Of a stretch of 64,000 bases of DNA, positions 1-8,573 are shown piece after piece (within the stretch, counting starts at the first letter, position 1; every line of letters begins with the position of its first letter). The position numbers were made by a program, and so were the translations under genes. This DNA comes from Sphingomonas sp. 7/4-4 (GTDB lineage Bacteria; Pseudomonadota; Alphaproteobacteria; Sphingomonadales; Sphingomonadaceae): the NCBI RefSeq assembly GCF_027941955.1, contig NZ_CP115960.1:1674001-1738000 (forward strand), given 5' to 3'. Under the pieces are notes generated by a model. That model was not told the origin of the DNA. It did not search any database and worked only from the letters and a program-made list of their open reading frames with translations.

Positions 1-1515
1 TACGAAATGGTCCGCCGCATGGCGAAGGAAGTGAAGGCGCTGGACGACAGCCGGCCCGTCACCGCGGCGATGAACGGCGGCCTGTTCACGCCCAAGAACG
101 TCAGCCAGGCAGTGGACGTCGTGGGCTTCAACTATCAGCCCAACCAATATGACCCGTTCCACGCCGCCCATCCCGACCTGCCGATCATCAGCTCGGAGGA
201 TACGAGCGCGTTCATGACGCGCGGGGCTTATGAGAGCGATCCTGCCGCGCATGTCTTCGCCTCCTATGACGATGTGCGGTCGAGCTGGGGCAATACGCAT
301 CGCGTGGCGTGGAAGGCGATCGGCACGCGCCCCTTCGTCGCGGGCGCCTTCGTATGGACCGGTTTCGACTATCGCGGCGAACCAAGTCCCTATGAATGGC
401 CGTCGGCGGGAAGCTTCTTCGGCATCATGGACATGTGCGGCTTCCCCAAGACCGCCTTCTGGCTCCACCGCGCGCAATGGGTGGACGATCGGCCGCTGAT
501 CGACATCGTGCCGCACTGGAACTGGCAGGGACGCGAGGGCCAGCCGGTGACGGTGATGGTGCTGACCAATGTCGAGCGCGTGCAGCTCATCCTCAACGGC
601 AAGCCGGTGGGTGAGCAGGCGGTCGACCGGTACGAGATGCCGCGCTGGCAATTGCCCTATGCCCCGGGCCGGCTCGAGGCGATCGGGTATCGCGGCGGAC
701 GGGAAGTCGCACGCGCGGCGGTCGAGACCACCGGACCGGCTGTGGCGTTGCGCCTCACGCCCGATCGCATGCTGATGGCCGGCGACGGCGAGGACGCCCA
801 GCCGTTCACGGTCGACGCGATCGACGCCAAAGGCCGTCATGTCCCTACCGCGAACCTGCCGGTCACCTTCACCGCGGCGGGCGGCGAGATCATCGGGCTC
901 GGCAATGGCGACCCCAATAGCCACGAGCCCGAGAAGGGCGACAAGCGCACCCTGTTCAACGGGCTGGCGCAGCTGATCGTACGCGCGGATGCCGCCGCAG
1001 GGCCGCTGGTGGTGACCGCCGCCTCGCCGGGATTGCGCGCCGCGCGGACCAGCCTGCGCCGGCTCGCCGCGACACCGCGGGCTCAGGTGCCGCCAACCGC
1101 CTCGGTGCAAATGATCGAGGGCTGGCGCCAGTCCCCGGCGTCACGCGAGCGGCCCGATCCGGCGACGAAGCCGGCCGATACCGACATGAACAGCTGGCTT
1201 TGGCTCGGCCCCGGCGAGATCCAGGCGTCGCAGGGTGAAGGGCGCTGGATCGTACTGCGGGCCAGTTTCACTCCGCGCCGCCGGACCCAGGAACGCGGCG
1301 GCACGCTGGTGCTCGGCAACGTGGTCGGCCGCGCGGAGATATGGATCGACGGCAGGCAGGTAGCCGTGAAACAAGGCCATGCCGCCGCGCCGGTGGAGGC
1401 CCCGCTGCCGGCCGGCAACGCCGAACGCGTGGTGACGATCCTGGTGGAAAGCGAGCCTGGCGTGACCGGCGGACTGTCGGGGCCGGCATTCGTGAAGAAC
1501 AGCCGGCATTCGTGA
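1..1515 (+). CDS. GH2-family beta-galactosidase, C-terminal part (truncated by window start)
   Basis: The frame is open from the first base, so the true start lies upstream. The fragment (about 504 aa) covers the end of a GH2 catalytic barrel and C-terminal beta domains. LPIISSEDTSAF carries the likely nucleophile Glu. GAFVWTGFDYRGEPSPYEWP and FGIMDMCGFPKTAFW are typical of GH2 galactosidases that carry a DUF4982 domain, which seems to follow (IVPHWNWQGREGQPVTVMVL). It would hydrolyse beta-galactosides, probably in the periplasm, and sits 32 bp before a GH35-like enzyme, suggesting a shared glycan-use operon. The last codons are altered by a 20-bp tandem duplication: without it the protein would end FVKNN, with it FVKNSRHS. 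The exact substrate is not readable. Confidence 0.85.
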   Translation, partial: YEMVRRMAKEVKALDDSRPVTAAMNGGLFTPKNVSQAVDVVGFNYQPNQYDPFHAAHPDLPIISSEDTSAFMTRGAYESDPAAHVFASYDDVRSSWGNTHRVAWKAIGTRPFVAGAFVWTGFDYRGEPSPYEWPSAGSFFGIMDMCGFPKTAFWLHRAQWVDDRPLIDIVPHWNWQGREGQPVTVMVLTNVERVQLILNGKPVGEQAVDRYEMPRWQLPYAPGRLEAIGYRGGREVARAAVETTGPAVALRLTPDRMLMAGDGEDAQPFTVDAIDAKGRHVPTANLPVTFTAAGGEIIGLGNGDPNSHEPEKGDKRTLFNGLAQLIVRADAAAGPLVVTAASPGLRAARTSLRRLAATPRAQVPPTASVQMIEGWRQSPASRERPDPATKPADTDMNSWLWLGPGEIQASQGEGRWIVLRASFTPRRRTQERGGTLVLGNVVGRAEIWIDGRQVAVKQGHAAAPVEAPLPAGNAERVVTILVESEPGVTGGLSGPAFVKNSRHS

Positions 1516-1521
1516 AGAACA
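1482..1521. repeat. 20-bp perfect tandem duplication at the end of the GH2 gene
   Basis: The unit gccggcattcgtgaagaaca occurs twice back to back (1482-1501 and 1502-1521). Twenty is not a multiple of three, so the second copy shifts the stop codon: one copy would read FVKNN then stop, two copies read FVKNSRHS then stop. It looks like a recent slippage duplication or an assembly artefact. Confidence 0.9.
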
Positions 1522-1547
1522 ATTGAGACGCCGAAAAGGACGATCGC

Positions 1548-3226
1548 ATGAAATCTCCCTTCTCCCTTCGTCGGCCCAAGGCGCGGCGGATCGCCCTGGC
1601 CGCGGCGCTCGCCTTCGCGATGCTCCCGCAGGCGGCGTCTGCGCAGCGCGCGACGGAGATCCCGCGCATCGAGAGCCGGAATGGCGAGCACGCGCTGATC
1701 GTCGACGGCGCGCCCTTCCTGATGCTGGGCGCGCAGGTCAACAATTCGAGCAACTACCCCGCCATGCTGCCCGAAGTCTGGCCGGTCATCCGCAAGATGC
1801 ACGCGAATACTGTCGAGGTGCCGATCGCCTGGGAACAGGTCGAGCCGGAAGAGGGCAAGTTCGATTTCTCCTTCCTCGACGTGCTGCTCAAGGAGGCGCG
1901 TGAGAATGACGTGCGGTTGGTGCTGCTCTGGTTCGCGACCTGGAAGAACACCTCGCCCGCCTACGCGCCGGCCTGGGTGAAGCTCGACAATGCCCGCTTC
2001 CCGCGGCTGACCAATGCGAAGGGCGAAACCCATTATGCCCTGTCGCCGCTCCACCGCTCGACGCTGGAAGCGGACAAGCGCGCCTTCGTCAGGCTCATGG
2101 AGCATCTGAAGCGCAACGATCCGCAGAACACCGTCATCATGGTGCAGCCGGAGAACGAGGTCGGCACCTATGGCAGCGTGCGCGACTTCTCGCCGCTCGC
2201 CCAAAAGCTGTTCGACGGCCCGGTGCCCGACGCGCTGCTCAAGCGCTTCGACAAGAAGCCGGGGAACTGGAAGGCGGTGTTCGGCACGGATGCCGACGAA
2301 TATTTCCATGCCTGGCACATCGCGCGCTACGTCGAGGAGATCGCAGCGGCCGGGAAAGCCGTGAAGCCGCTTCCGATGTACGTCAACGCTGCGCTCGCCT
2401 CCGCATTCGGCCGCCAGCCCGCCGCCACCTATTCGAGCGGCGGGCCGGTGCATCATGTGATCGATGTCTACAAGGCGGCGGCGCCTTCGCTCGATTTCGT
2501 CTCGCCCGACATCTATGCGCGCGACCATGCCGCCTATCTCGAATATCTCCGATTCTATGACCGGCCCGACAATGCACTGATGGTTCCCGAGACCGGAAAC
2601 GCCGCCGACTTCGCCCGCTTCTTCTTTCCGGTGATCGGCCGGGGCGGCATCGGCTTCGCGCCGTTCGGCATGGACGACACCGGCTATGCGAACTTTCCGC
2701 TCGGCGCCAAAGAGCTCGACGAGAAGACGCTCGACATCTTCGCCCGCAACTATCGACTGTTCGGGCCGATGCAGCGCGAATGGGCGCGATGGGCGTTTGC
2801 CGGCAAGACCTGGGGCGTTGCCGAGCCCACCGATCCGAAGGCCGAGCACCGGCAGGTGATGGAACTCGGCAAGTACCGGGCAACGGCGACCTTCGGCCAG
2901 TGGCAATTCGGCACCGACAAACCCACCGGCAACCCCGAGCCGGGGGCGGCCTCGCCATCGCCGAGATCGGGCCGGACGAATATCTCGTGACGGGTTTCCG
3001 CACCCGCGTGAGCTTCGCGCCGGCATCGCCGAAGCCGCAGGAGTCCATGCTCTACGTGCGCGTCGAGGAAGGGCGTTTCGAGAACGGCAAATGGATCTTC
3101 AAGCGTGTCTGGAACGGCGATCAGACCGACTATGGCCTCAACTTCACCGATCGCGAGCAAGTGCTTCGTGTCAAGCTCGGCAGTTACCGCGGCAACCCCG
3201 TCATTCCGGTGGGCAATCCAAACTGA
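1548..3226 (+). CDS. GH35-like beta-galactosidase with DUF5597-type C-terminus (frameshifted here)
   Basis: The protein begins with a signal peptide (hydrophobic run then AASAQ), so it is exported. A barrel of the GH35/GH42 type follows: GAQVNNSSNYP near the start, MVQPENEVGTYG carrying the acid/base Glu, and LMVPETGNAADF carrying the likely nucleophile Glu. The C-terminal part (DEYLVTGFRTRVSF, RVEEGRFENGKWIF) is the beta domain often called DUF5597. The frame breaks at the G run 2942-2946. One extra G there joins PEPGG to GLAIAEIGPDEY and gives 559 aa ending at 3226. It probably acts with the upstream GH2 enzyme on galactose-containing glycans. Confidence 0.85.
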
Positions 3227-3254
3227 GCGCGCTGTTGCAGATGCAGCAGCGCGC
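3227..3254. promoter_or_regulatory. Strong 12-bp hairpin between GH35 gene and sigma-54 promoter
   Basis: The arms gcgcgctgttgc (3227-3238) and gcagcagcgcgc (3243-3254) pair over 12 positions with one G-T pair and a 4-nt loop. It starts directly after the GH35 stop codon. No T-run follows, so a classical terminator is doubtful. It is about 80 bp upstream of the sigma-54 promoter and could instead be an activator-binding palindrome. Confidence 0.45.
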
Positions 3255-3332
3255 AACTGCTAATGTTGGGTTCCCACCAGTCGGCTTCCATGCTCATTGT
3301 ATATCTTGAACAATTACAATAACTTGCTCTTG

Positions 3333-3348
3333 TGGCACATCCCTTGCT
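3333..3348 (+). promoter_or_regulatory. Sigma-54 (-24/-12) promoter upstream of the TonB-dependent receptor
   Basis: The sequence is TGGCAC (3333-3338), five bases, then TTGCT (3344-3348). The invariant GG and GC are separated by exactly 10 bases, as sigma-54 requires. Transcription would begin near 3359, which favours the TTG start at 3400 over the GTG at 3364. The same element precedes the desulfurisation genes further on. Confidence 0.7.
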
Positions 3349-3399
3349 GACTCCTCCCCGACCGTGGCGCGATCGCGTCCAGCTATCGGGGAAATTATC

Positions 3400-5766
3400 T
3401 TGTTCAGCCTGTCCAATCGCACTGCCCTGTCCCTCTTCTCCCGATCGAGTGCGCTGGCCCTGACGCTGGCCTGTGCCGCGCCCGCCTTTGCCGGGCCTCG
3501 GGAGGAGGATGAAGCCGCGAAAGCGAAAGCCACCGAAGTCGCCGATCCCGATCCCGAGGACGATCCCGCCCGCGCTGGAACCAACGACATCGTCGTCACT
3601 GCCCAGCGGCGCGAGCAGCGGCTTCAGGAAGTGCCGACGGCAGTGACAGCGCTGAGTTCGGAGCTGTTCGCCGAGGGCGGCGTCGGCCGCTCGGCGAACG
3701 AAGTGCTCAACCTCGTGCCCAACGCATCCGCAGGCACCCAGCAGCATGGCCGCCCGCGCTGGTGGATCCGCGGCGTCGGCGCCGGCCAGCAGCAGCTCGA
3801 TCTCGCCAACCCGGTCGGCTTCTATCTGGACGACGTCTATATCAGCAACGCCAGCGCCACCGGCCTGCCGCTGTTCGACATCGAGCGCGTCGAAGTGCTC
3901 CGCGGGCCGCAGGGCACCTTGTGGGGCAAGAATACCACCGGCGGCGCGATCAACGTCATCTCGAAACGCCCCTCGCTCACCGACGGCGCGGACCAGAATT
4001 ACGTGAAGCTCGAATATGGCAGCTTCGACAACAAGATCGCCGAAACAGGTGTCGGCGCGGCGATCGTTCCCGGCGTACTGGCGGCCCGCATCTCGGCGCG
4101 GATCGACGATCGCGAAGGGCGTCTCGACAACCTGTTCACCGGCGAGAAGTCCAACGCCGTTCGCGACAGCGTCGTGCGCGGGCAATTCCTGCTCGCGCCC
4201 GCACCGGGGTTCGAGGCGCTGCTCAGCCTCCATTATCGCGACTATCAGACCGACGGTACCTATTGGACGACCGCCAGCTATGCCGCCAGCGGCGTGTTCC
4301 GGAACGGCTATGTGCCCTCGACCGACAAGGACGAAATCAGCACCAATGCAGGCGAATTCAGCCGCACCACGCAGTTCGGCGGCTCGCTGCATCTCGACTG
4401 GGATGTCGGTGCCCTCTCGCTGACGTCGATCACCGGGTACGAGCGGTTCAAGACGCGCGGCGCGGGCGACGGCGATTACACCCCGCTCGAGATCTCACGC
4501 AGCTATACCCGCGCGCGCAGCCAGCAATGGACGCAGGAGCTGCGGCTGGCCTCGCCGCAGGCCGATCGGCTGAACTGGATCCTCGGCCTCTATTATTTCA
4601 ATGAAAAGATCACGTCGAACGCCTGGTCGGCCACCCTGCCCGCCGGCTCGGTGCCGGCCCAGCCGGGCAGCACCGCGCCCGCGGCCTACGCTCTCACCCG
4701 CTATGATCACCGGGCGGAAAGCGGCGCCGCATTCGGCAGCGCGACCTTCGACTTCACCGATGCAGTGAAGCTGACGGTGGGAGCGCGCTGGACCCGCGAG
4801 ACCAAGACGCTGGACTTCGACCGCAGCGCTTCGCCGGGCGCGGCCGCGACTTCGTGGAGCAACTATGCGCATTGGTGGGACAGCTACACCGGCGGTTTCG
4901 GCGGCGCCGGCACCTTCTCGGGCGATCTCAAGAAGACCTGGGACGCCTTCACCTATGACGTGACCCCCTCATGGACGGTCGCGCCGGACAATCTGCTCTA
5001 CTTCAAATATTCGCACGGCGTGAAATCGGGCGGGTTCAACACCGCGGCGACCCTGCCGGTCGCCTTGGCGACGGTCGAGCCCGAGGAGCTCGATGCGTTC
5101 GAGCTGGGCTACAAGTCGCAATGGTTCGACCGGCGGCTCACCTTCAACGCAACCATATTCCACTATGACTATCACAATGTGCAGATCAACGTCGTCGGCC
5201 CCAATCCCGGCGCAGTCGGCGGCGCGACGGTCTCCTATCTGCAGAACGCCGAGAAAGCGCACGTCAACGGCGCCGAAATCGAGCTCGAGGCACGGCCGAT
5301 CGACGGACTGACGCTCACCGGCGCAGTGGGCATCCTCGACACCAAATATGACGAATTGCAGGTGGTGAACGGCGGCGCGGACCTGTCGGGAGCCCGCTTC
5401 GTCCGCGCGCCCAAGCTCACGCTCAACGGCAGCGCGACCTATACCATTCCGCTGGGCGGGAGCGGCAGCGTCGATCTGACCGCGGACGCGCGCTACACCT
5501 CACGCCAATTCTACTACATCACACCGCAGGACACGGTGAACCGCCATTTCCTGACCCAGGGCGGCTATACCATCGCCAATGCGCGGATCGGCTACACTCC
5601 GGCGAACGAGCGCTACACGGTCTCGGCATTCGTCAACAATCTGCTCGACACCGAATATCTCAACCACGCGCTTCCGGCTGCGAACCCGGCACAGGCGATC
5701 ACCGGCGACACCGTCGCCTGGGCCGATCCGCGCACCTATGGGGTGTCGTTCATCGTGCGGTTCTGA
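3400..5766 (+). CDS. TonB-dependent outer-membrane receptor
   Basis: A signal peptide (SALALTLACAAPAFA) is followed by a TonB-box-like DIVVTAQRREQ. A plug domain carries the standard motifs (RGVGAGQQQLDLANPVGFYLD, ERVEVLRGPQGTLWGKNTTGG, INVISKRP). A 22-strand-type barrel ends in the terminal aromatic signature YGVSFIVRF. It would import a ligand across the outer membrane using TonB energy. I chose the TTG at 3400 because GGGGA lies 7 nt upstream and a sigma-54 promoter ends just before it. A GTG at 3364 is the alternative. The promoter type links it to the organosulfur genes from 6.5 to 23 kb, so the ligand may be an organosulfur compound; this is inference. Confidence 0.88.
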   Translation: MFSLSNRTALSLFSRSSALALTLACAAPAFAGPREEDEAAKAKATEVADPDPEDDPARAGTNDIVVTAQRREQRLQEVPTAVTALSSELFAEGGVGRSANEVLNLVPNASAGTQQHGRPRWWIRGVGAGQQQLDLANPVGFYLDDVYISNASATGLPLFDIERVEVLRGPQGTLWGKNTTGGAINVISKRPSLTDGADQNYVKLEYGSFDNKIAETGVGAAIVPGVLAARISARIDDREGRLDNLFTGEKSNAVRDSVVRGQFLLAPAPGFEALLSLHYRDYQTDGTYWTTASYAASGVFRNGYVPSTDKDEISTNAGEFSRTTQFGGSLHLDWDVGALSLTSITGYERFKTRGAGDGDYTPLEISRSYTRARSQQWTQELRLASPQADRLNWILGLYYFNEKITSNAWSATLPAGSVPAQPGSTAPAAYALTRYDHRAESGAAFGSATFDFTDAVKLTVGARWTRETKTLDFDRSASPGAAATSWSNYAHWWDSYTGGFGGAGTFSGDLKKTWDAFTYDVTPSWTVAPDNLLYFKYSHGVKSGGFNTAATLPVALATVEPEELDAFELGYKSQWFDRRLTFNATIFHYDYHNVQINVVGPNPGAVGGATVSYLQNAEKAHVNGAEIELEARPIDGLTLTGAVGILDTKYDELQVVNGGADLSGARFVRAPKLTLNGSATYTIPLGGSGSVDLTADARYTSRQFYYITPQDTVNRHFLTQGGYTIANARIGYTPANERYTVSAFVNNLLDTEYLNHALPAANPAQAITGDTVAWADPRTYGVSFIVRF

Positions 5767-5803
5767 AACGGGGCGGAGGACCAGTCGTGAACCCGAAACG
5801 CTA

Positions 5804-5832
5804 ATGACCGCTAACGCCCCACTAGCGGACAT
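5804..5832. repeat. Short inverted repeat with GACCGCTA / TAGCGGAC arms
   Basis: The arms atgaccgcta and tagcggacat pair at 9 of 10 positions around a short loop, just after the receptor gene. The GTCCGCT core recurs at the ends of the 0.2-kb dispersed repeats (6069, 41423, 41649) and near 41270, so it seems to be a recurring intergenic word of this genome. Confidence 0.5.
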
Positions 5833-5857
5833 TTAGAGCGACGGCCATAGAGTGGAG

Positions 5858-6070
5858 ATGAGCAGCTACGAATGGAACGACGCACCGCCCACGACCCTGC
5901 AGCGAATTGTCGCTGGGGTGTACGTGGCGATACTGCTGGCCGCGTTCGCCAACAACTACTTTGAGTGGCGACTAGTCGGAGACTATGGAAAGCAATTTTC
6001 CGCAATCTGGACAATTGTTGGAGTGATCATGTTCGTGCGCTTTATGCCGGGTGTGCGCCGCGCGGAGTGA
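5858..6070 (+). CDS. Small hypothetical membrane protein
   Basis: A 70-aa open frame with two hydrophobic stretches (IVAGVYVAILLAAFANNYF and AIWTIVGVIMFVRFMPGV) predicts a two-helix inner-membrane protein. I do not recognise a family. The ATG has GGAG immediately next to it, too close for a good ribosome site. A GTG six bases upstream is an alternative start. Its stop codon overlaps the left end of the dispersed repeat. It may be expressed, but the evidence is only the amino-acid pattern. Confidence 0.4.
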   Translation: MSSYEWNDAPPTTLQRIVAGVYVAILLAAFANNYFEWRLVGDYGKQFSAIWTIVGVIMFVRFMPGVRRAE

Positions 6071-6293
6071 CCGCTTTCCACCCATTTGCAGACGTGCTTG
6101 CAATGTAGGATTTCGTCTGACAGCCTCACTCAGCTCTTTGACATCGTAACGCCCCTCTCATCCTGCTCGTGCGAAAGCAGGAGTATAATGCTGCCTGGTC
6201 CACACCCTCCTGGATCGCCTGCGCAGGAACAGGCCAGAACCATGCAGGCAGTGTGACCCTAGTGTGACCTTTCGCGGCCACCCACTACCGGTC
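6069..6293. repeat. Dispersed 0.2-kb noncoding repeat, copy 1
   Basis: About 225 bp that recur in the same orientation at 41423-41655 with roughly 95 percent identity in the core. It contains a hairpin (cctgct / agcagg arms), a palindrome cctgcgcagg, and imperfect 7-bp inverted ends (GACCGCT / ACCGGTC). No convincing protein is encoded. It occupies most of the gene-free stretch 6071-6456; apart from a hairpin at 6341-6370 I see nothing else there. Confidence 0.8.
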
Positions 6294-6340
6294 ATTCGCG
6301 ATTTATCAGTCCAGGGCCTAAGGCGGATCGAGGTTCAACT

Positions 6341-6370
6341 TGCTCCTTCCCCGCAATAGGAGGGGAGCAG
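6341..6370 (-). terminator. Possible terminator of the minus-strand sulfonate operon
   Basis: tgctcctt and ggggagca form a stem with two G-T pairs about 90 nt beyond the stop of the last operon gene. There is no clear T-run, so this is a weak call. Confidence 0.3.
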
Positions 6371-6456
6371 GTTTAGTTGCGGCGTAACAGCTCCCACTTT
6401 TCAGCTACAAAGGGGCACCAGGGGAATACCGCCGGCGCCCTTCTTTGCTTCCCATC

Positions 6457-7614
6457 TCACTCCGCGGCTTGCAGCAGTACGCCTTCCTTGCGCCCGAGCA
6501 GCGGCAGGACCTCCTCGCCCACTCGATATGCCTCTTCGAGATGCGGCGTACCGGCGAGGATGAAGGCGTCGGTCCCGCGCGCGATCAGTTCGTCGAGCCG
6601 CGCCGCGCATTGTTCGTAGCTGCCGACGATGCCCAGCGCCGGCCCGCCGCGCAGCAGGCTGAAGCCGCCCCACAGATTGGGCGCGACGATCAGTTCGTCA
6701 TAGCGCGTCGCCTCGCTGGGCCGGAGCGCCTGTTGCCGGGCGGCGCCGACCGAATCGGTCGGGCCGCCCCGCGCCTGCTGGCGGCGTTCGGGGCTAAGGC
6801 TCTCGAAGCCGGCGCGGACTTCGGCCCAGGCTTCCTCTTCGGTCGGGCGCGCCACCAGATCGACGCGCACCGCGCATTTCTGCTCGCCACCGAGCGCCGC
6901 GGTGCGCTCCTTCACCCGCGCGAACTTGTCGGTGAGCTGGTCGAACGGCTCGAGCCATGAGAGATAGTAATCGGCATGCTTCGCCGCGGATTGCAACGCT
7001 GCATCGGACGAGCCCGAGAACCAGATCTCGGGTATCTCCTCCCGCGCCAGCAACGGCGAAAGACCGCCGTCATGCACCTGATAGAAGCGGCCGTCATAGG
7101 AGAAGCCCTCGCCGCCCCACACGCCCTTGAACACATCGAGGAACTCGGTGGTGCGGCCATAGCGGTCGTCATGGCTGAAGCTGTCGCCCCACCAGAGCTG
7201 CGAAGGACCGCCGCCGCCGGTGATGATGTTGAACACGGTGCGCCCGCCGGTGGCGCGCTGCAGACTAGCCGACATGCGCGCGGCATGGACCGGGTTGAGG
7301 AACCCGGGCTGGAACGCGATCATGAAGCGGAACGCTTTCGTCTCGCGGGCGAGCAAAGGCGAGATCACCCAGGGATCGTCGGTATTCGGGAAGGACGGGA
7401 TCAGCCCTCCGATGAAGCCGACGCTTTCGGCCGCTTTGGCGATCTCGGCGAGATGATCGATATAGCGATAGCCGTCGTCCTCGCCATTGCGGTCGAGCCC
7501 GGGAGCGACGTTGCGGGTCCCGATCGGCGACCAGTCGCCGCGATCATAGGCCGTGTCGCGCAGGCTGCCGTGGCAACCATGGCTGGGCAGACGCCAGTAG
7601 AAATCGATGGTCAT
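6457..7614 (-). CDS. SsuD-like FMNH2-dependent alkanesulfonate monooxygenase
   Basis: A 385-aa member of the bacterial luciferase-like (LLM) flavin monooxygenases, close in length to SsuD (about 381 aa). SsuD-type signatures include the N-terminal FYWRLPSHG, NIITGGG, ELIVAPNLWGGFSLLRGG and the C-terminal GTPHLEEAYRVGEEVLPLL. SsuD enzymes use FMNH2 and O2 to split sulfonates into aldehyde and sulfite. From memory of E. coli SsuD, the positions of Cys54 and His228 appear here as Thr and Asp (DDPW and VRVDL regions) while the Arg is kept, so the substrate or chemistry may differ. It is the last gene of the minus-strand operon, 35 bp after the next LLM gene, with GAGGTG ahead of the ATG. Confidence 0.85.
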   Translation of the reverse strand: MTIDFYWRLPSHGCHGSLRDTAYDRGDWSPIGTRNVAPGLDRNGEDDGYRYIDHLAEIAKAAESVGFIGGLIPSFPNTDDPWVISPLLARETKAFRFMIAFQPGFLNPVHAARMSASLQRATGGRTVFNIITGGGGPSQLWWGDSFSHDDRYGRTTEFLDVFKGVWGGEGFSYDGRFYQVHDGGLSPLLAREEIPEIWFSGSSDAALQSAAKHADYYLSWLEPFDQLTDKFARVKERTAALGGEQKCAVRVDLVARPTEEEAWAEVRAGFESLSPERRQQARGGPTDSVGAARQQALRPSEATRYDELIVAPNLWGGFSLLRGGPALGIVGSYEQCAARLDELIARGTDAFILAGTPHLEEAYRVGEEVLPLLGRKEGVLLQAAE

Positions 7615-7649
7615 GCGAACACCTCAAGCGGCGGCCGCCACGCGCTCTG

Positions 7650-8573
7650 TCAGCGCGCGGAAGCGGGAAGCACATGCTGGCCGATGCGATAGGCCTCCTC
7701 CAGCGAGGACGGCGCGGCCAGGACGAAATGGCGCAAGCCGAGGGCAGCGAGATCCGCCAGCCGCTCTGCGACTTCGGCATAGCTGCCCACGATCGCCGTG
7801 TCGGGAAGCCCGGCCCGTTCGGCATCGCGTCGCGCGTCCTCGGGCTGGTCGCGCGCCAGCACCGGCTGGATCACGCCGAACTCGACCGAGCGGCCGGCGC
7901 GCACCGCGAGCGTGTCGAGCGTCTCGATCAGGCCGCGAAGATCGGCGCTCGCCGCGAACAGATGCACGTCGGCGGCCCGCGCCGAGAGGCTGAGTGCCTC
8001 CTCGCTCTCGCCCTGCAGGAACACCTTCGGAAAGGCGACACGGTTGAGCGGCGCCTGGAAGCCGCCGCCCTGCACTTCGAAATGCGCGCCGGCGAAGTCG
8101 AACGGCCGCTCGGCATGGACGCCGCGCGCGACCGCCAGGAACTCCTCGGTCCGCGCGTATAATTGCTCCTCGGGAACATGGTCGCCGTCGCGAGCGCGCG
8201 CGGCATCGTCGGCCGGGCTGGCTATCGCCCAGCCGAGGCGCTCGTGCGTCTGCCGCTGGAAGCTCACCGCCTGCTTGGCGGCATAGACTGCCGAACCCGC
8301 CGATGCCGGAAACTCGGGGATCAAGGTGAGCCGGGGCACTTCGCGTGCGATCGCCGCGGCGACGATCGCACTGTCGTCGGATTGCTGGCGATGCGGCAGG
8401 AAGAGGCCGTCGAACGCGGTCTGCGCCGCCGCCTGGGCCACCTGCGCATAATAATCGTAGCGACTGAGCGCCGGGGTGCGGACATCGCGGAACAGCCCGG
8501 ACTGGCGGGCGCCGGGCTCGGATCGTGTCGCGTCCTCCGCGACATCGAGCTGCCAGTAAGTTTGGATCGTCAT
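7650..8573 (-). CDS. LLM-class flavin-dependent monooxygenase
   Basis: A 307-aa protein related to its SsuD-like neighbour: N-terminal TIQTYWQLDV and C-terminal AAPSSLEEAYRIGQHVLP match the SsuD pattern, but the middle is shorter and more divergent. It probably oxidises a carbon-sulfur compound with reduced flavin in the cytoplasm. The ATG overlaps the upstream nitroreductase stop (ATGA), so the two are translationally coupled. Two different LLM enzymes in one operon suggest sequential or alternative oxidations. The substrate is unknown. Confidence 0.82.
   Translation of the reverse strand: MTIQTYWQLDVAEDATRSEPGARQSGLFRDVRTPALSRYDYYAQVAQAAAQTAFDGLFLPHRQQSDDSAIVAAAIAREVPRLTLIPEFPASAGSAVYAAKQAVSFQRQTHERLGWAIASPADDAARARDGDHVPEEQLYARTEEFLAVARGVHAERPFDFAGAHFEVQGGGFQAPLNRVAFPKVFLQGESEEALSLSARAADVHLFAASADLRGLIETLDTLAVRAGRSVEFGVIQPVLARDQPEDARRDAERAGLPDTAIVGSYAEVAERLADLAALGLRHFVLAAPSSLEEAYRIGQHVLPASAR

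Noticed and set aside
1083..3026. 647-codon minus-strand open frame across the GH2 and GH35 genes
   Set aside because: It is a shadow of two recognisable glycosidases with an Arg/Gly-rich translation and no ribosome site.
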